From: Puia dinghuensis
Lineage (GTDB): Bacteria; Bacteroidota; Bacteroidia; Chitinophagales; Chitinophagaceae
Assembly: GCF_014642875.1 (NCBI RefSeq)
Contig: NZ_BMJC01000004.1
Span: 792,070-856,069 of the forward strand
DNA: 64,000 nucleotides
Direction: 5' to 3'
The translations under genes were made by a program, and so were the position numbers. Shown piece by piece: positions 33,882 through 43,120 of this stretch. Below the pieces are notes generated by a model, which had not been told where the DNA came from, did no database searches, and saw only the letters and a program-made list of their open reading frames with translations. Each line of letters begins with the position of its first letter. Position 1 is the first letter of the stretch.

Positions 33882-35210
33882 ATGGAAAATAAATCCAATT
33901 TTTGGAGCAGCTACCGTATTCTCTTTAAAAGCGCCATCATCGGCGCGCTCATCCTGCTCCTGCTGATCCCAACTTCGCTCATCCAAAACCTCGTAGCAGA
34001 ACGGCAACAACGCCAACAGGAAGCCGTCGCAGAGATCCGTAGCCGATGGGCCGCACCACAAACTATTTGCGGACCCGTCATCGGCATCCCCTATATCGAT
34101 GTCGTCACCGACAACGGCAACAGGCAGGAAATAAAGCGCTGGGCATACTTCCTGCCGGGAAAACTCAATATCCGCAGCCGCCTCGTCCCCGAGAAGCGAT
34201 ATCGCGGCATCTACCAGGTAGTGGTCTATACAACCGAACTCGATTTGCAGGGTAGCTTCGACAGCCTCCATCTCGACGAGCTGAATCTCTCCCCGGACAA
34301 TATGCTATGGAAAGAAGCAACCGTCTTCTTCGACATCTCCGATGTCCAGGGTCTGAAAGAAGACATGATCCTCCATCTGACCACACACGCTGAGTCCGCC
34401 GGTCTCGATCTGACCCCCGCGCGCCGCTCGACCGAACAGTTCAAAACAGCGCTCGCCGCCTCGCTGCCCGACTGGCTCCAGGCAGCAGCAGGAAGCAACA
34501 TCGAATTTTCCGCCAGCATCAAACTAAAAGGCTCGGGCAACCTTTCCTTCATCCCCGCCGGCCGGGAAACAAAAGTAGAAGCCGCCTCTTCCTGGCCCGA
34601 CCCCAGCTTCACCGGCAGCGCCCTGCCCGATCTCCGTACCGTAAAGGACAGCGGTTTCGTCGCCGACTGGAAGATACTGGCCCTCAACCGCAAATTCCCC
34701 CAGCAATGGAAACAAGGGGTTTACGAGCTGGGTGACGCCGCCTTCGGCGTCAATCTCATCATCCCCGTGGATGCCTACCAGCAGACTACCCGCAGCGTAA
34801 AATATGCCATCCTCATCATCCTGCTTACATTTACGGCCTTCCTGCTGATCGAATGGGTCTACGATCGGAACATTCATGCCCTGCAATACACGCTGGTAGG
34901 GTTAGCCCTCTGTATTTTTTATACCCTGCTGCTCTCCTTCTCTGAATACCTTGGCTTCAACGGGGCCTACACCATCGCCGCTATCGCCACCATCGGGCTC
35001 ATCGCCTGGTATGTCGGCAGCCTGCTGCGCTCGTCCCGGATGTCGCTGTTCGTCACCTTCCTGCTCGTCGTGCAATATGGCTTCGTCTTCACGCTTATCC
35101 AGCTACAGGACTATGCGCTGCTGATGGGTAGCATCGGGCTGTTTATCACCCTCGCCATCGTCATGTATTTCTCGCGGAAGATTAAAAATCTACACCCATC
35201 GACACATTAA
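33882..35210 (+). CDS. creD: CreD-like inner-membrane protein
   Basis: A 442-residue protein. One N-terminal membrane helix (near 16-36) precedes a large periplasmic domain with the CreD signature QTICGPVIGIPYIDV (near 60) and LYELGD-type segments. Four to five membrane helices follow from about 305 to 430. CreD is linked to envelope integrity and colicin/beta-lactam response in Enterobacteria, where CreBC controls it. No CreBC is here; a small winged-helix regulator replaces it. Its 3' end overlaps the end of the convergent outer-membrane gene by 29 bp. Confidence 0.88.
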   Translation: MENKSNFWSSYRILFKSAIIGALILLLLIPTSLIQNLVAERQQRQQEAVAEIRSRWAAPQTICGPVIGIPYIDVVTDNGNRQEIKRWAYFLPGKLNIRSRLVPEKRYRGIYQVVVYTTELDLQGSFDSLHLDELNLSPDNMLWKEATVFFDISDVQGLKEDMILHLTTHAESAGLDLTPARRSTEQFKTALAASLPDWLQAAAGSNIEFSASIKLKGSGNLSFIPAGRETKVEAASSWPDPSFTGSALPDLRTVKDSGFVADWKILALNRKFPQQWKQGVYELGDAAFGVNLIIPVDAYQQTTRSVKYAILIILLTFTAFLLIEWVYDRNIHALQYTLVGLALCIFYTLLLSFSEYLGFNGAYTIAAIATIGLIAWYVGSLLRSSRMSLFVTFLLVVQYGFVFTLIQLQDYALLMGSIGLFITLAIVMYFSRKIKNLHPSTH

Positions 35211-38200
35211 GCACCGGCTTATGCGAAAAGAAATTATTCATTTCCCAGCCGGAGTCGAATCGAAGGAAGTAACCAAGCAGCGTACTCCGTACGCCAAAAC
35301 CATAGCCGCCGGCAAAGGGTCCTATACCCCCCGCCTTGACCAGCACGGTAAGCCCGGAGTACTGGTCGCTCTGAAAGCTTTGCTCGGGCCGCTTGAGCCC
35401 GTTATACTTGCCATTCCAGGCCGTACCTAGATCGAAGAACTGCACCACCTGGAAATTACGCAGAAAGGCGTTGTTTATCGGTTTGTTGAAAAGTGTAGAA
35501 AACACCGGCAGCCGGAATTCGCTGTTGATCACAACAGCATTGTTGCCATTGGTAAGATTTTGATTGAAGCCCCGCAGGTTGACGGCCAGGGACTGGAAGG
35601 CATAGGTCGGGTCCGCAGGCTGCGGGCTGTTGTTGGCTTTGGGGAATAACCAGCCATCCGTCCCGCCAAGGTAGTACACGATCTTCTTATTCCCCCAGGA
35701 GAAGTCGCCGGCCGCACGCAGCGCCCAGATAAAGTTGCGGTAGATGGGCAGATAATGCCGCGCGTCGAACCCGAAATTGTAGGTATACCTGCCCGCACCC
35801 GTGCCGGCGCCGCCACTGAGCGAAGTATTCCAGTCCATGTATACCTTATACCGCAGGCCATTCCAGATATCGGTGGCCTTCAGCAGGGTATTATCATACA
35901 CATATTCCAGGTGTACCAGCCCGTAATTCTGTTTGCTCTGTGGCGGTGTCACCAGCCCGAGGGAATCGGTGTAATTCAACGGCGGGAAACCCGTGATATC
36001 CGGCCGGATCACGACCTTATCCATCCGGTAGCCAAGCGACAGCCGGAGACTGCGCACCTTGTCGAAAGGATATTTGATGACACCCTGCCACAGGTTCGTA
36101 TAAGCCTTTGCATCATACGGATAGTTGGAAGACCCGAGGTTAGGGTCCAGGTAATTGCCTGTTTGTGTCTCCCGGTAATAGATCAGCGAATAGTCGAGCA
36201 GATGCTTCAGGTAGTCCACGCGCAGGAAGTATTCCCCGCTGCCGTCAAAGAAAGAGGAATTGCCGGGGATAAAGGAGACCTGGTTACCTGTATTGACGAT
36301 GGGTGATCCGGTCGAACCGCTGCCGAAGAAAGGCAGCCGGATAGCTCCGGTGAACCGGATGTCTTCAAAAAGATCGAAGATAGAGGCCTTGAGTAAACCG
36401 CTAAAGGCATCCTGGCCGCTCAGGTTGATCGGCAGCGCCCCCGTATACGGCTGATACTTGCTGACCAGCACGTCGTTGTTAAAACCCGCGGTGAAATTGT
36501 CCACCGAGAACTTCAGCTTGTAATCGAAAAGCTTTGCCTTCCTCAACACCGGCTCCTCCCTCGGAACCTGCGTTGTTGGATGGATCGCAAACGGGTTGGG
36601 ATTGTTCGGTCTCCTGTTCGCACCCGTATCCTTTGACTTGTCGAACTCGCTTTGGAAAAAGTCCGAGGGTTGACGATGCAGCGTATCCGACTTGGGCGGA
36701 GTGACAGGCCGTAAGATATTGGCGCCCGATAGCTGGGCCTCGGCCACCGTCTTCTTCCGGTAGTCGGTCATCCTGGCGGTGATATTCCGTTTTTTAAGCG
36801 CCGCGTCATCTACTTTCAGCTTGTAAAGGAATTTGAGATCCCCCTCCTGGCGCACTTCGCTCACCTGTCCATTGTCCCCGGCGCTCTTCGTCTCGACAAG
36901 ACTACTTTGATAGTTGGTGATCGGGAAGACATAAGCCGAGTCGTTCGAAAGGGCAACCACATAGGAAGTATCGGGCTGTTGCTTATTATAGGCTTTCAGC
37001 GTCGAATCCAGGTCTTGTGGCTCGGGATTGTGCAACAGCTCATCCCCAACTTTATAGACGGTGTCAAGACCGGCCCGCTGCGTATGAAAGAACCCGGCAT
37101 ACCGGTTGGCGATACCATTCTCGTCACTGACAAACGTAAAGTGATTGGAATTGTACTGCATCGGATAACGGGCATTGCCATATTTCAGATAGGTGAGCTG
37201 CGAGATCTGCTTCTCTTCGTTGTCGTTCCAGTTGTCGACGAGGAAGATATTGTAGTGATTATTCGAAGGCAACACGGTGTCCTTGCTGACGGCATGGGCC
37301 GACGGCCGGTTGGAGGAATAGATGATCCCCGTCTTGCCGGGAAAGGCGATAAACTGCGCGTCCAGGTCATCGTATATATCATTGGTTATCTGCCTGTAAG
37401 TCTGTTTGTCGATGTCGTAGACATAAATGTCCGACTGCCCGTTGCGCACCGCGCTAAGTATCAGCGTATGGTCATTCAACATGTATTTGAAGTCCTGCAC
37501 CTGCTGGAAGTCCGGCAGGTCCTGGACCACCGGCTTATACTTCCGGACGACGTCATAGACAAAAAGCTTTGTCTTTCCCCGCTCCCAATAAATGCAGGCA
37601 AGCCGCGTCCCCTTATTATCCCACGCCAACAAAGGATAATGCGGATTGATCTGCTCCTGCAGCGACCGGACCCCATTTTTCAACAAGATCTTTGTGTTGA
37701 TATAATTCTCTTCCAACGTGACTTTATACTTCCCCCGGTTGTACTCCACCACCGCATAGGTCTGACTTTTGGGTAATGGGTTGGGGGAGAAATGAAAGAA
37801 ATCCTTGTGGTCATTGATATCTTCGGTTACGGAAACCGTTCCCTTGGGGAAATTCCGCCGTCCGCGCAGGTCCTTTTCATACTTAGCCTCCTCTTCCGCC
37901 ATGAAATCCTTGAGGACTTCCTTGAATTTTTTCTTGCAGATACGCAGGGAAGCATTGTTCAGGTTACGGTACACCCGGGCCAGATAGAGAAAATAAGTGA
38001 CGTTCTCCTTTTTGTACTTGTCGGAAAGGTAGTACCAGAAAGCATGCCCGGCAAGATTAGGGCGCTCAAAAGCCAACTGGTAAAAGTTGGTATACCGCCC
38101 CGAAAGCATTGCCGATTTCAGCTGATCGTCCAGCACCGTGTTCCAGTTCTCCGCCGCATATTCGATATACCCGTCCGTTAGCCATTGCGGCAGATCAAGC

Positions 38201-38715
38201 AGGGCCTGGTTGGCCGCAAACTCCCCCAGGTCGTCCCCAAAAAGGATGTTTTCGACCAGGATCCGGGCAATCCCCTGTCTCACCTGGATGCGCAGATTAT
38301 TGTGGTCGCCGTTGAAATAGACGACCATCTTATTGTTCACTAATTTGGTGATCCCTCCCGTAGTTTGCCAGTCGAGGCTGAGGCCGATGTTGGACTGCTC
38401 CAGGTCATTGTACGTGTTGTAGATGACGATATTGGCGCGGCGCTGCAGCCCATATTCCACAAACTTCTCGATGCCGGGGAGCTCTTTTTCTGCCAGTTGC
38501 AGGACAAATTTGGCGAGGTCCTGGCCTCCCTGACTAAAATAGGTGTTGAAATTGGTCGTCTGGTAGTATTGCCATTTAAACTTCTTGAATTGCAGGCGGT
38601 TTTTGCCGAATTCCACCGTATTCACCTGGGCCTTAAGGGGTCCGGAGAAAAAGAGAAGGCTTGAGAAAATCCAAAGAAAATAGTGTGACTTCAACCGAAA
38701 CTGATGAAATTGCAT
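35182..38715 (-). CDS. Outer-membrane protein: degenerate peptidase-MA domain, beta-propeller and barrel
   Basis: A 1177-residue protein with a signal peptide (ending PLKAQ, residue 30). Residues 35-290 resemble the peptidase MA (gluzincin) fold: LPQWLTDGYIEY at 175-186 is the helix that normally carries the third ligand. Yet the HExxH site reads QGIAR (147-151) and the EG glutamate is Asp181, so it is probably not catalytic. Residues 330-540 hold WD40/TolB-like propeller blades (HYPLLAWDNKGTRLACIY). Residues 640-740 are a disordered Pro/Asp-rich linker. From 750 a beta-barrel of Omp85/BamA-like appearance runs to the terminal Phe. Function unknown. Confidence 0.82.
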   Translation of the reverse strand: MQFHQFRLKSHYFLWIFSSLLFFSGPLKAQVNTVEFGKNRLQFKKFKWQYYQTTNFNTYFSQGGQDLAKFVLQLAEKELPGIEKFVEYGLQRRANIVIYNTYNDLEQSNIGLSLDWQTTGGITKLVNNKMVVYFNGDHNNLRIQVRQGIARILVENILFGDDLGEFAANQALLDLPQWLTDGYIEYAAENWNTVLDDQLKSAMLSGRYTNFYQLAFERPNLAGHAFWYYLSDKYKKENVTYFLYLARVYRNLNNASLRICKKKFKEVLKDFMAEEEAKYEKDLRGRRNFPKGTVSVTEDINDHKDFFHFSPNPLPKSQTYAVVEYNRGKYKVTLEENYINTKILLKNGVRSLQEQINPHYPLLAWDNKGTRLACIYWERGKTKLFVYDVVRKYKPVVQDLPDFQQVQDFKYMLNDHTLILSAVRNGQSDIYVYDIDKQTYRQITNDIYDDLDAQFIAFPGKTGIIYSSNRPSAHAVSKDTVLPSNNHYNIFLVDNWNDNEEKQISQLTYLKYGNARYPMQYNSNHFTFVSDENGIANRYAGFFHTQRAGLDTVYKVGDELLHNPEPQDLDSTLKAYNKQQPDTSYVVALSNDSAYVFPITNYQSSLVETKSAGDNGQVSEVRQEGDLKFLYKLKVDDAALKKRNITARMTDYRKKTVAEAQLSGANILRPVTPPKSDTLHRQPSDFFQSEFDKSKDTGANRRPNNPNPFAIHPTTQVPREEPVLRKAKLFDYKLKFSVDNFTAGFNNDVLVSKYQPYTGALPINLSGQDAFSGLLKASIFDLFEDIRFTGAIRLPFFGSGSTGSPIVNTGNQVSFIPGNSSFFDGSGEYFLRVDYLKHLLDYSLIYYRETQTGNYLDPNLGSSNYPYDAKAYTNLWQGVIKYPFDKVRSLRLSLGYRMDKVVIRPDITGFPPLNYTDSLGLVTPPQSKQNYGLVHLEYVYDNTLLKATDIWNGLRYKVYMDWNTSLSGGAGTGAGRYTYNFGFDARHYLPIYRNFIWALRAAGDFSWGNKKIVYYLGGTDGWLFPKANNSPQPADPTYAFQSLAVNLRGFNQNLTNGNNAVVINSEFRLPVFSTLFNKPINNAFLRNFQVVQFFDLGTAWNGKYNGLKRPEQSFQSDQYSGLTVLVKAGGIGPFAGGYGFGVRSTLLGYFLRFDSGWEMNNFFSHKPVLNVSMGVDF

Positions 38716-38821
38716 ACCTGCTTTCCTTTAAAGGTTTTAAAGTTATAACAATCCGAACTACCGGTGAAATTGATTTTCAAGCATCAGGCCGGATTTTCGG
38801 CCCATAATTAAATCTGTGATT

Positions 38822-39469
38822 ATGCTAAGCGTAAAGGCCTTCGTGTTCAATCCTGTGCAAGAAAACACATACGTTCTATCTGATCAAAAGGATGCCTGCT
38901 GCATCATCGATCCGGGTTGTTATTTCGGCAACGAACGTACTGCTTTAAAGGAATATATTGAACAGCAGGGGCTAAGCCCAAAGATCCTGCTCAACACCCA
39001 TTGCCACCTCGATCATGTATTCGGGAATAAGTTCGTCCACGAAACCTGGGACCTAACCCTTCATCTCCACGAAAAAGAGGCGCCCGTCCTGGCCAATGCT
39101 CCGGAGAGAGGCCTTATGTGGGGTATGCCTTTCGAAAACTACCGGGGCGAACTGATCTTCCTCACCCCCGGCCAGTCCGTGACGATAGGCGAGCACCAGC
39201 TATCCATCCTCTTCCTGCCGGGCCATTCTCCCGGCAGCGTCGGCTTCTACTCCGCCAAACAGGGTTTCCTCATCGGCGGCGACGTCCTCTTCCGCGGAAG
39301 CATCGGCCGCACCGACCTCCCCGGCGGCGACCATGCCACCCTGCTAAACAGCATCCGCACCCAACTGTGGCCCCTGCCCGACGAGACGGTTGTCTATCCC
39401 GGTCATGGCGAACCAACGACCATCGGATGGGAAAAGAAACACAACCCCTTCCTGAATGGACGCCCCTAA
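38822..39469 (+). CDS. MBL-fold hydrolase (glyoxalase II-like)
   Basis: A 215-residue metallo-beta-lactamase-fold enzyme. The metal motif NTHCHLDH (near 60) is intact, with GHSPGSVGFY (near 137), GGDVLFRGSIGRTDLPGGD (near 157) and PGHGEPTTIGWEK near the C-terminus as further ligands. These match the small glyoxalase II-like hydrolases that use thioesters or persulfides; the substrate is not certain. The ATG at 38822 is used; a GTG two codons earlier is possible. Its stop codon overlaps that of the convergent flippase gene by 3 bases. Confidence 0.9.
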   Translation: MLSVKAFVFNPVQENTYVLSDQKDACCIIDPGCYFGNERTALKEYIEQQGLSPKILLNTHCHLDHVFGNKFVHETWDLTLHLHEKEAPVLANAPERGLMWGMPFENYRGELIFLTPGQSVTIGEHQLSILFLPGHSPGSVGFYSAKQGFLIGGDVLFRGSIGRTDLPGGDHATLLNSIRTQLWPLPDETVVYPGHGEPTTIGWEKKHNPFLNGRP

Positions 39470-40989
39470 GCGGCGGCCGCCCCACCCAGGTACTTCCCGA
39501 TCACCGGCAGCCGGCTAAACTCCTTCCGCTCGACCCGCAGGATGAAAAGGACATAGGCGCCCAGCAGCATCGTGCCCAGCGTATAAGCGAACGCCCGGCT
39601 GCTCCAAAGACTGGTAAGACCCAAATAAGCAAAATAGATCACCGCCACGATCACCATATAGGCTGTCAGCTTCCTCCACGCATATGGAACCGGGTATACC
39701 TTCTGCCCCCATACATAAGAGATCACCATCATGCTCCCATAACAGAGGAAAGTGGCCCAGGCCGAAGCCATATAGCCATACCGCGGGATGAATACGTAGT
39801 TCACCACCAGCGTTATCGCAGCCCCGATAAGGGTGATATACGCCCCCGCCTGGGTTCGGGTCAAAAGCTTATACCAGATGGAAAGATTGTAATAGATGCC
39901 CAGGAACATATTGGCGAAAAGCAGGATCGGCACCACCTTGAGCCCCACATACATCGACGGGTCCTGGATAAACAGCTTCCAGATGTCGATATACATCATC
40001 ACGAACAGGAACATCCCGCTCACCAGGATCACGAAGAACTTCATTACCCGGGCATAGGTACGCTGCGCCGACTCCTCCACGCTCTGCCGGAAGAAAAAGG
40101 GCTCCGCGGCCATCCGGAAGGCCTGGACGAAAACGGTGATCAGCAGTGACAGCTTATAACAGCCGCTATAGATACCCGCCTGGTAGGTGGAATAGCTGTT
40201 GGCATGCGGCAACCGCCACTCCAGCATGATCCGGTCGAAGGTCTCGTTGATCATACCTCCGAAACCGGCAACCGTCAGCGGTAGGGAATAAACCATTATG
40301 TGCCGCCACAGCGGAACATTGAAGGTCCAATGGACGCCCTTCAGCAAGGGGGACAACAGCACCAGCTGGAAAGCATTCTGCAAGACATTGGCCAGCAGCA
40401 CATAGCCCACATAGCCGAATTTTGGCTGGTAGATGAACCCGATGATGCTGTTGGGATGGGATTTCAACAGCCGCGGACACACCGACAGGAAGAAGAAGAT
40501 CAGCGCGACATAAAATACGATGCCCGAGAGGCGGATGAAAGCATATTTCCGCGGTCTTCCTTCATGCCGCAGCCGGGCGAAAGGCAGCGCCGACAGGGCA
40601 TCGAAAGCGATCAGCAATGCGCTCAGCGTGATATACCCGGGATGATTGGCAATATCCAGAACGCCGGCTATCGGGCCCCGGAAAAGAATGATGAGGGTAG
40701 TGATCAGCGTGGTACTGGATACCAGGGAGATCAGCAGCGTAGGATACAGGCCGGTGGTCTGTATATCTTTCTTGTTGATATACCGGAAATAGGCATAATC
40801 GAGCCCGAACAACACCCCGATATTGATAAAGGAGATGGCGGCATAGACCACGCTCATATGCCCGAATTCGGGTGTCCCCCTGAACTTGGCGGTGAGGTAA
40901 GGGGTCAGCAACTGAACGATGAACTTGGCTGCTATAGAACTTATGCCATACCAAACGGTCTCCCCGGCTAATTTCTTAATACTGCTCAA
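39466..40989 (-). CDS. Oligosaccharide flippase-like membrane protein (TTG start)
   Basis: A 507-residue protein with 12-14 membrane helices. The N-terminus SSIKKLAGETVWYGISSIAA is typical of Bacteroidota polysaccharide flippases (MVF/Wzx fold), which move lipid-linked sugars across the inner membrane. No ATG lies near this N-terminus. A TTG at 40989 has a good AGGAG site 5 nt upstream and overlaps the stop of the response regulator as TTGA, so translation is coupled. I reject the longer frame to 41154, which lies wholly within the regulator gene. Confidence 0.87.
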   Translation of the reverse strand: MSSIKKLAGETVWYGISSIAAKFIVQLLTPYLTAKFRGTPEFGHMSVVYAAISFINIGVLFGLDYAYFRYINKKDIQTTGLYPTLLISLVSSTTLITTLIILFRGPIAGVLDIANHPGYITLSALLIAFDALSALPFARLRHEGRPRKYAFIRLSGIVFYVALIFFFLSVCPRLLKSHPNSIIGFIYQPKFGYVGYVLLANVLQNAFQLVLLSPLLKGVHWTFNVPLWRHIMVYSLPLTVAGFGGMINETFDRIMLEWRLPHANSYSTYQAGIYSGCYKLSLLITVFVQAFRMAAEPFFFRQSVEESAQRTYARVMKFFVILVSGMFLFVMMYIDIWKLFIQDPSMYVGLKVVPILLFANMFLGIYYNLSIWYKLLTRTQAGAYITLIGAAITLVVNYVFIPRYGYMASAWATFLCYGSMMVISYVWGQKVYPVPYAWRKLTAYMVIVAVIYFAYLGLTSLWSSRAFAYTLGTMLLGAYVLFILRVERKEFSRLPVIGKYLGGAAAA

Positions 40990-41654
40990 AGTATCTCCTC
41001 TTCTTTTATAATGCTGTGTTTCAGTGCGAAGATAACCACCCCTGCCGTATTTTTCACATCCATTTTCTCCAGTATCCGCGTCCGATACCCCTCCACCGTC
41101 CGCTTGCTTAGGAACAGCAGTTCGCCTATCTCCTGGGCAGTATGCTGCCGGCAAATAAGGCGGATGATCTCCCTCTCCCGGTCGGTAAACAAGGGACCCG
41201 CCGGTTTCCTATGCGAATCGAACTTGCTCTTCACTATCAACGAAGCCAGATGGGCAGTCGTATGCTTGCAATAAAAGATATTACCCTCATTAACGGTAAA
41301 AATGGCATCCAGTATCTCCCGTTTATCCGCATTCTTCAGCAGGTAGCCCTTGGCCCCCGCCTCGAGCATTTCTACGATGAGGTCCTCTTCTTCGAACATG
41401 GAAAGCGCAATGATCTTTGTCAGCGGATACCGTTCCAGGATAATTTTGGCCGCGGCAATGCCATCCAGCTTTGGCATTTTGATATCGGTCAGCACCATGT
41501 CAGGCCTGGTCTCGTCTACCAGCCGGAGCAATTCCTGGCCATCCCCGGCCTGCCCCACAAGGGCAACGGCTTCCTGTTTGGACAACATAAGTGCCAGACC
41601 ATCCCGAAATATCTCATGGTCGTCTGCGATTACCAGGCTGATTCTATTTTTCAT
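40986..41654 (-). CDS. NarL/LuxR-type response regulator
   Basis: A 222-residue regulator with receiver domain (1-120) and LuxR-type DNA-binding domain (155-215). The acidic pocket is DD at 11-12, the phosphoacceptor Asp57 lies in LTDIKMP, and Lys107 in YLLKNA is the conserved lysine. The DNA-binding part has LTDREREIIRLICRQ-like sequence (FTDREREII) and SKRTVEGYRTRILEKM. Its partner is the histidine kinase 34 nt upstream. Confidence 0.93.
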   Translation of the reverse strand: MKNRISLVIADDHEIFRDGLALMLSKQEAVALVGQAGDGQELLRLVDETRPDMVLTDIKMPKLDGIAAAKIILERYPLTKIIALSMFEEEDLIVEMLEAGAKGYLLKNADKREILDAIFTVNEGNIFYCKHTTAHLASLIVKSKFDSHRKPAGPLFTDREREIIRLICRQHTAQEIGELLFLSKRTVEGYRTRILEKMDVKNTAGVVIFALKHSIIKEEEIL

Positions 41655-41688
41655 CCCGATAAAATTAGGCTTTTTTCGACGGGTCTGC

Positions 41689-42429
41689 CTAGGTCACCGG
41701 TATCTTAATAAAATAGTTGGTGCCGCCGCCAGGCACAGAGTCTAACGTCAACACCCCGTTCAAGATCTCACAACGGCTTTCCAGGCTACGGAGACCCAGC
41801 CCGAGCGAACCGGATAACACCTTCTCCTTGTCAAAACCCTGTCCGTCATCCTTGGTAAGAACCAACAGGTGCCCACCTTCCTCGCTGAGGCCGATCTGCA
41901 GATTGCGGGCCTGGGCATGCTTTATCGTATTATGGACTATCTCCTGGATCATCCGGAAAATGTGGATCTCCTTTTCCTTCGGAACGGATATCTCCTTCAC
42001 CACATACAATTGGATATTCACGGATTGCTTGTTCTTCACCTGTTGCAGGAATTCCCGGATGGCTTCCAGCAAGCCCCTCCTTTCAAGCGTGCTGGGCAAC
42101 AGGTCATGGCTGATGCGCCGCATACTGCCGATAATTTCATCCAGGTATCCCCCCGTCTTTTCAAGCACCTCCCGGTCTGCGGCATTCTCCACCTCCACGC
42201 TGCTGATATTGAGCTTCACCGCGGACAAAAGCGGCCCCAGGCTGTCATGCAGATCGCCCGCGATCCGCTTGCGCTCGTTTTCCCGGATAGTTATCTCCGC
42301 AAAGATCTTCTCTCTTTGCAGCTTCATATACCGGCGGTGATAGCGGATGATGGAAACAAAGAAGTATACGATGATGATCGTAATGATCAGAGCCACGTAT
42401 AGAGTAATATTCAAGATCTTAGCTTCCAT
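41689..42429 (-). CDS. Sensor-less histidine kinase (HisKA_3 type)
   Basis: A 246-residue kinase. One N-terminal membrane helix (residues 8-28) has almost no periplasmic part. A short coiled linker leads into the H-box NERKRIAGDLHDSLGP (phospho-His61). The ATPase domain has an N-box (IVHNTIKHAQA, near 163) and G-boxes KDDGQGFD and GLGLRSLESR. With no sensing domain of its own it probably takes its signal from the adjacent 7-TM protein; this is inferred from gene order. Confidence 0.92.
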   Translation of the reverse strand: MEAKILNITLYVALIITIIIVYFFVSIIRYHRRYMKLQREKIFAEITIRENERKRIAGDLHDSLGPLLSAVKLNISSVEVENAADREVLEKTGGYLDEIIGSMRRISHDLLPSTLERRGLLEAIREFLQQVKNKQSVNIQLYVVKEISVPKEKEIHIFRMIQEIVHNTIKHAQARNLQIGLSEEGGHLLVLTKDDGQGFDKEKVLSGSLGLGLRSLESRCEILNGVLTLDSVPGGGTNYFIKIPVT

Positions 42430-42457
42430 TATGAATGAATTATCAGGGCCGGGCGGT

Positions 42458-43114
42458 TTACTCGAGGGTAAATTTCTGGGGAGGGGGTATCCTTAGCAAC
42501 GCAACTGCAAAAATAATATTTGTAAGAGCATTAATGTAACCGATCAGCATTATTATAAAACTGGTAGTCTCGGTAGCGCCTTTCAGGCTGGTCTGGTACG
42601 CCCAGTTAAAAATAATCCTATATATAAAGTAAATTATGAATGCAATGCAGATCAAAAAGGTGGGATTCTTAAACAGGTTACGATAGTCATGGGTGATCAT
42701 GAAATTGATCGTGTTGACACTGAAGAGCACGATAAGAAAACAATACAAAACATGATAATAGGGCGCCAGATGATACAGCTGACCAAAGATCAGGTATTCT
42801 GATATCCAGACAAGACACGGAATGGCTACTACTATATAAAAAACGGTTTTCCGGCCCCGAAGTAAGCCCCAGTTGTGGAATTGCCAGGCGATCAGCAGCC
42901 ATTCCAAAAGAAAAAAGATATTGAGGGCTGCAACATTTTGAGCATGCAGCACTGTGATAAGAAAAAAATTGAGCACCTCCCAAAATGCACCCAGGATAAT
43001 ATAGATAAAAAAGGGCTGGTAGCTGCTCCTTTTTATACGAGGCAGACGTACCAGCCCGATGATAAGCGGAAGGAGAATGATTTCGCTGAGTAAGAATAAA
43101 TAGATTTCCTTCAT
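42458..43114 (-). CDS. Seven-helix membrane protein, putative signal input for the adjacent kinase
   Basis: A 218-residue protein with seven hydrophobic segments, at about 3-22, 32-52, 60-80, 89-108, 117-137, 148-168 and 182-205. The loops are short and the C-terminal tail is about 12 residues. I do not recognise a named family; the layout resembles 7-TM receptor domains that feed bacterial kinases. It lies between a lipoprotein gene (6-nt gap) and the histidine kinase (28-nt gap). Confidence 0.78.
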   Translation of the reverse strand: MKEIYLFLLSEIILLPLIIGLVRLPRIKRSSYQPFFIYIILGAFWEVLNFFLITVLHAQNVAALNIFFLLEWLLIAWQFHNWGLLRGRKTVFYIVVAIPCLVWISEYLIFGQLYHLAPYYHVLYCFLIVLFSVNTINFMITHDYRNLFKNPTFLICIAFIIYFIYRIIFNWAYQTSLKGATETTSFIIMLIGYINALTNIIFAVALLRIPPPQKFTLE

Positions 43115-43120
43115 AGGGTT

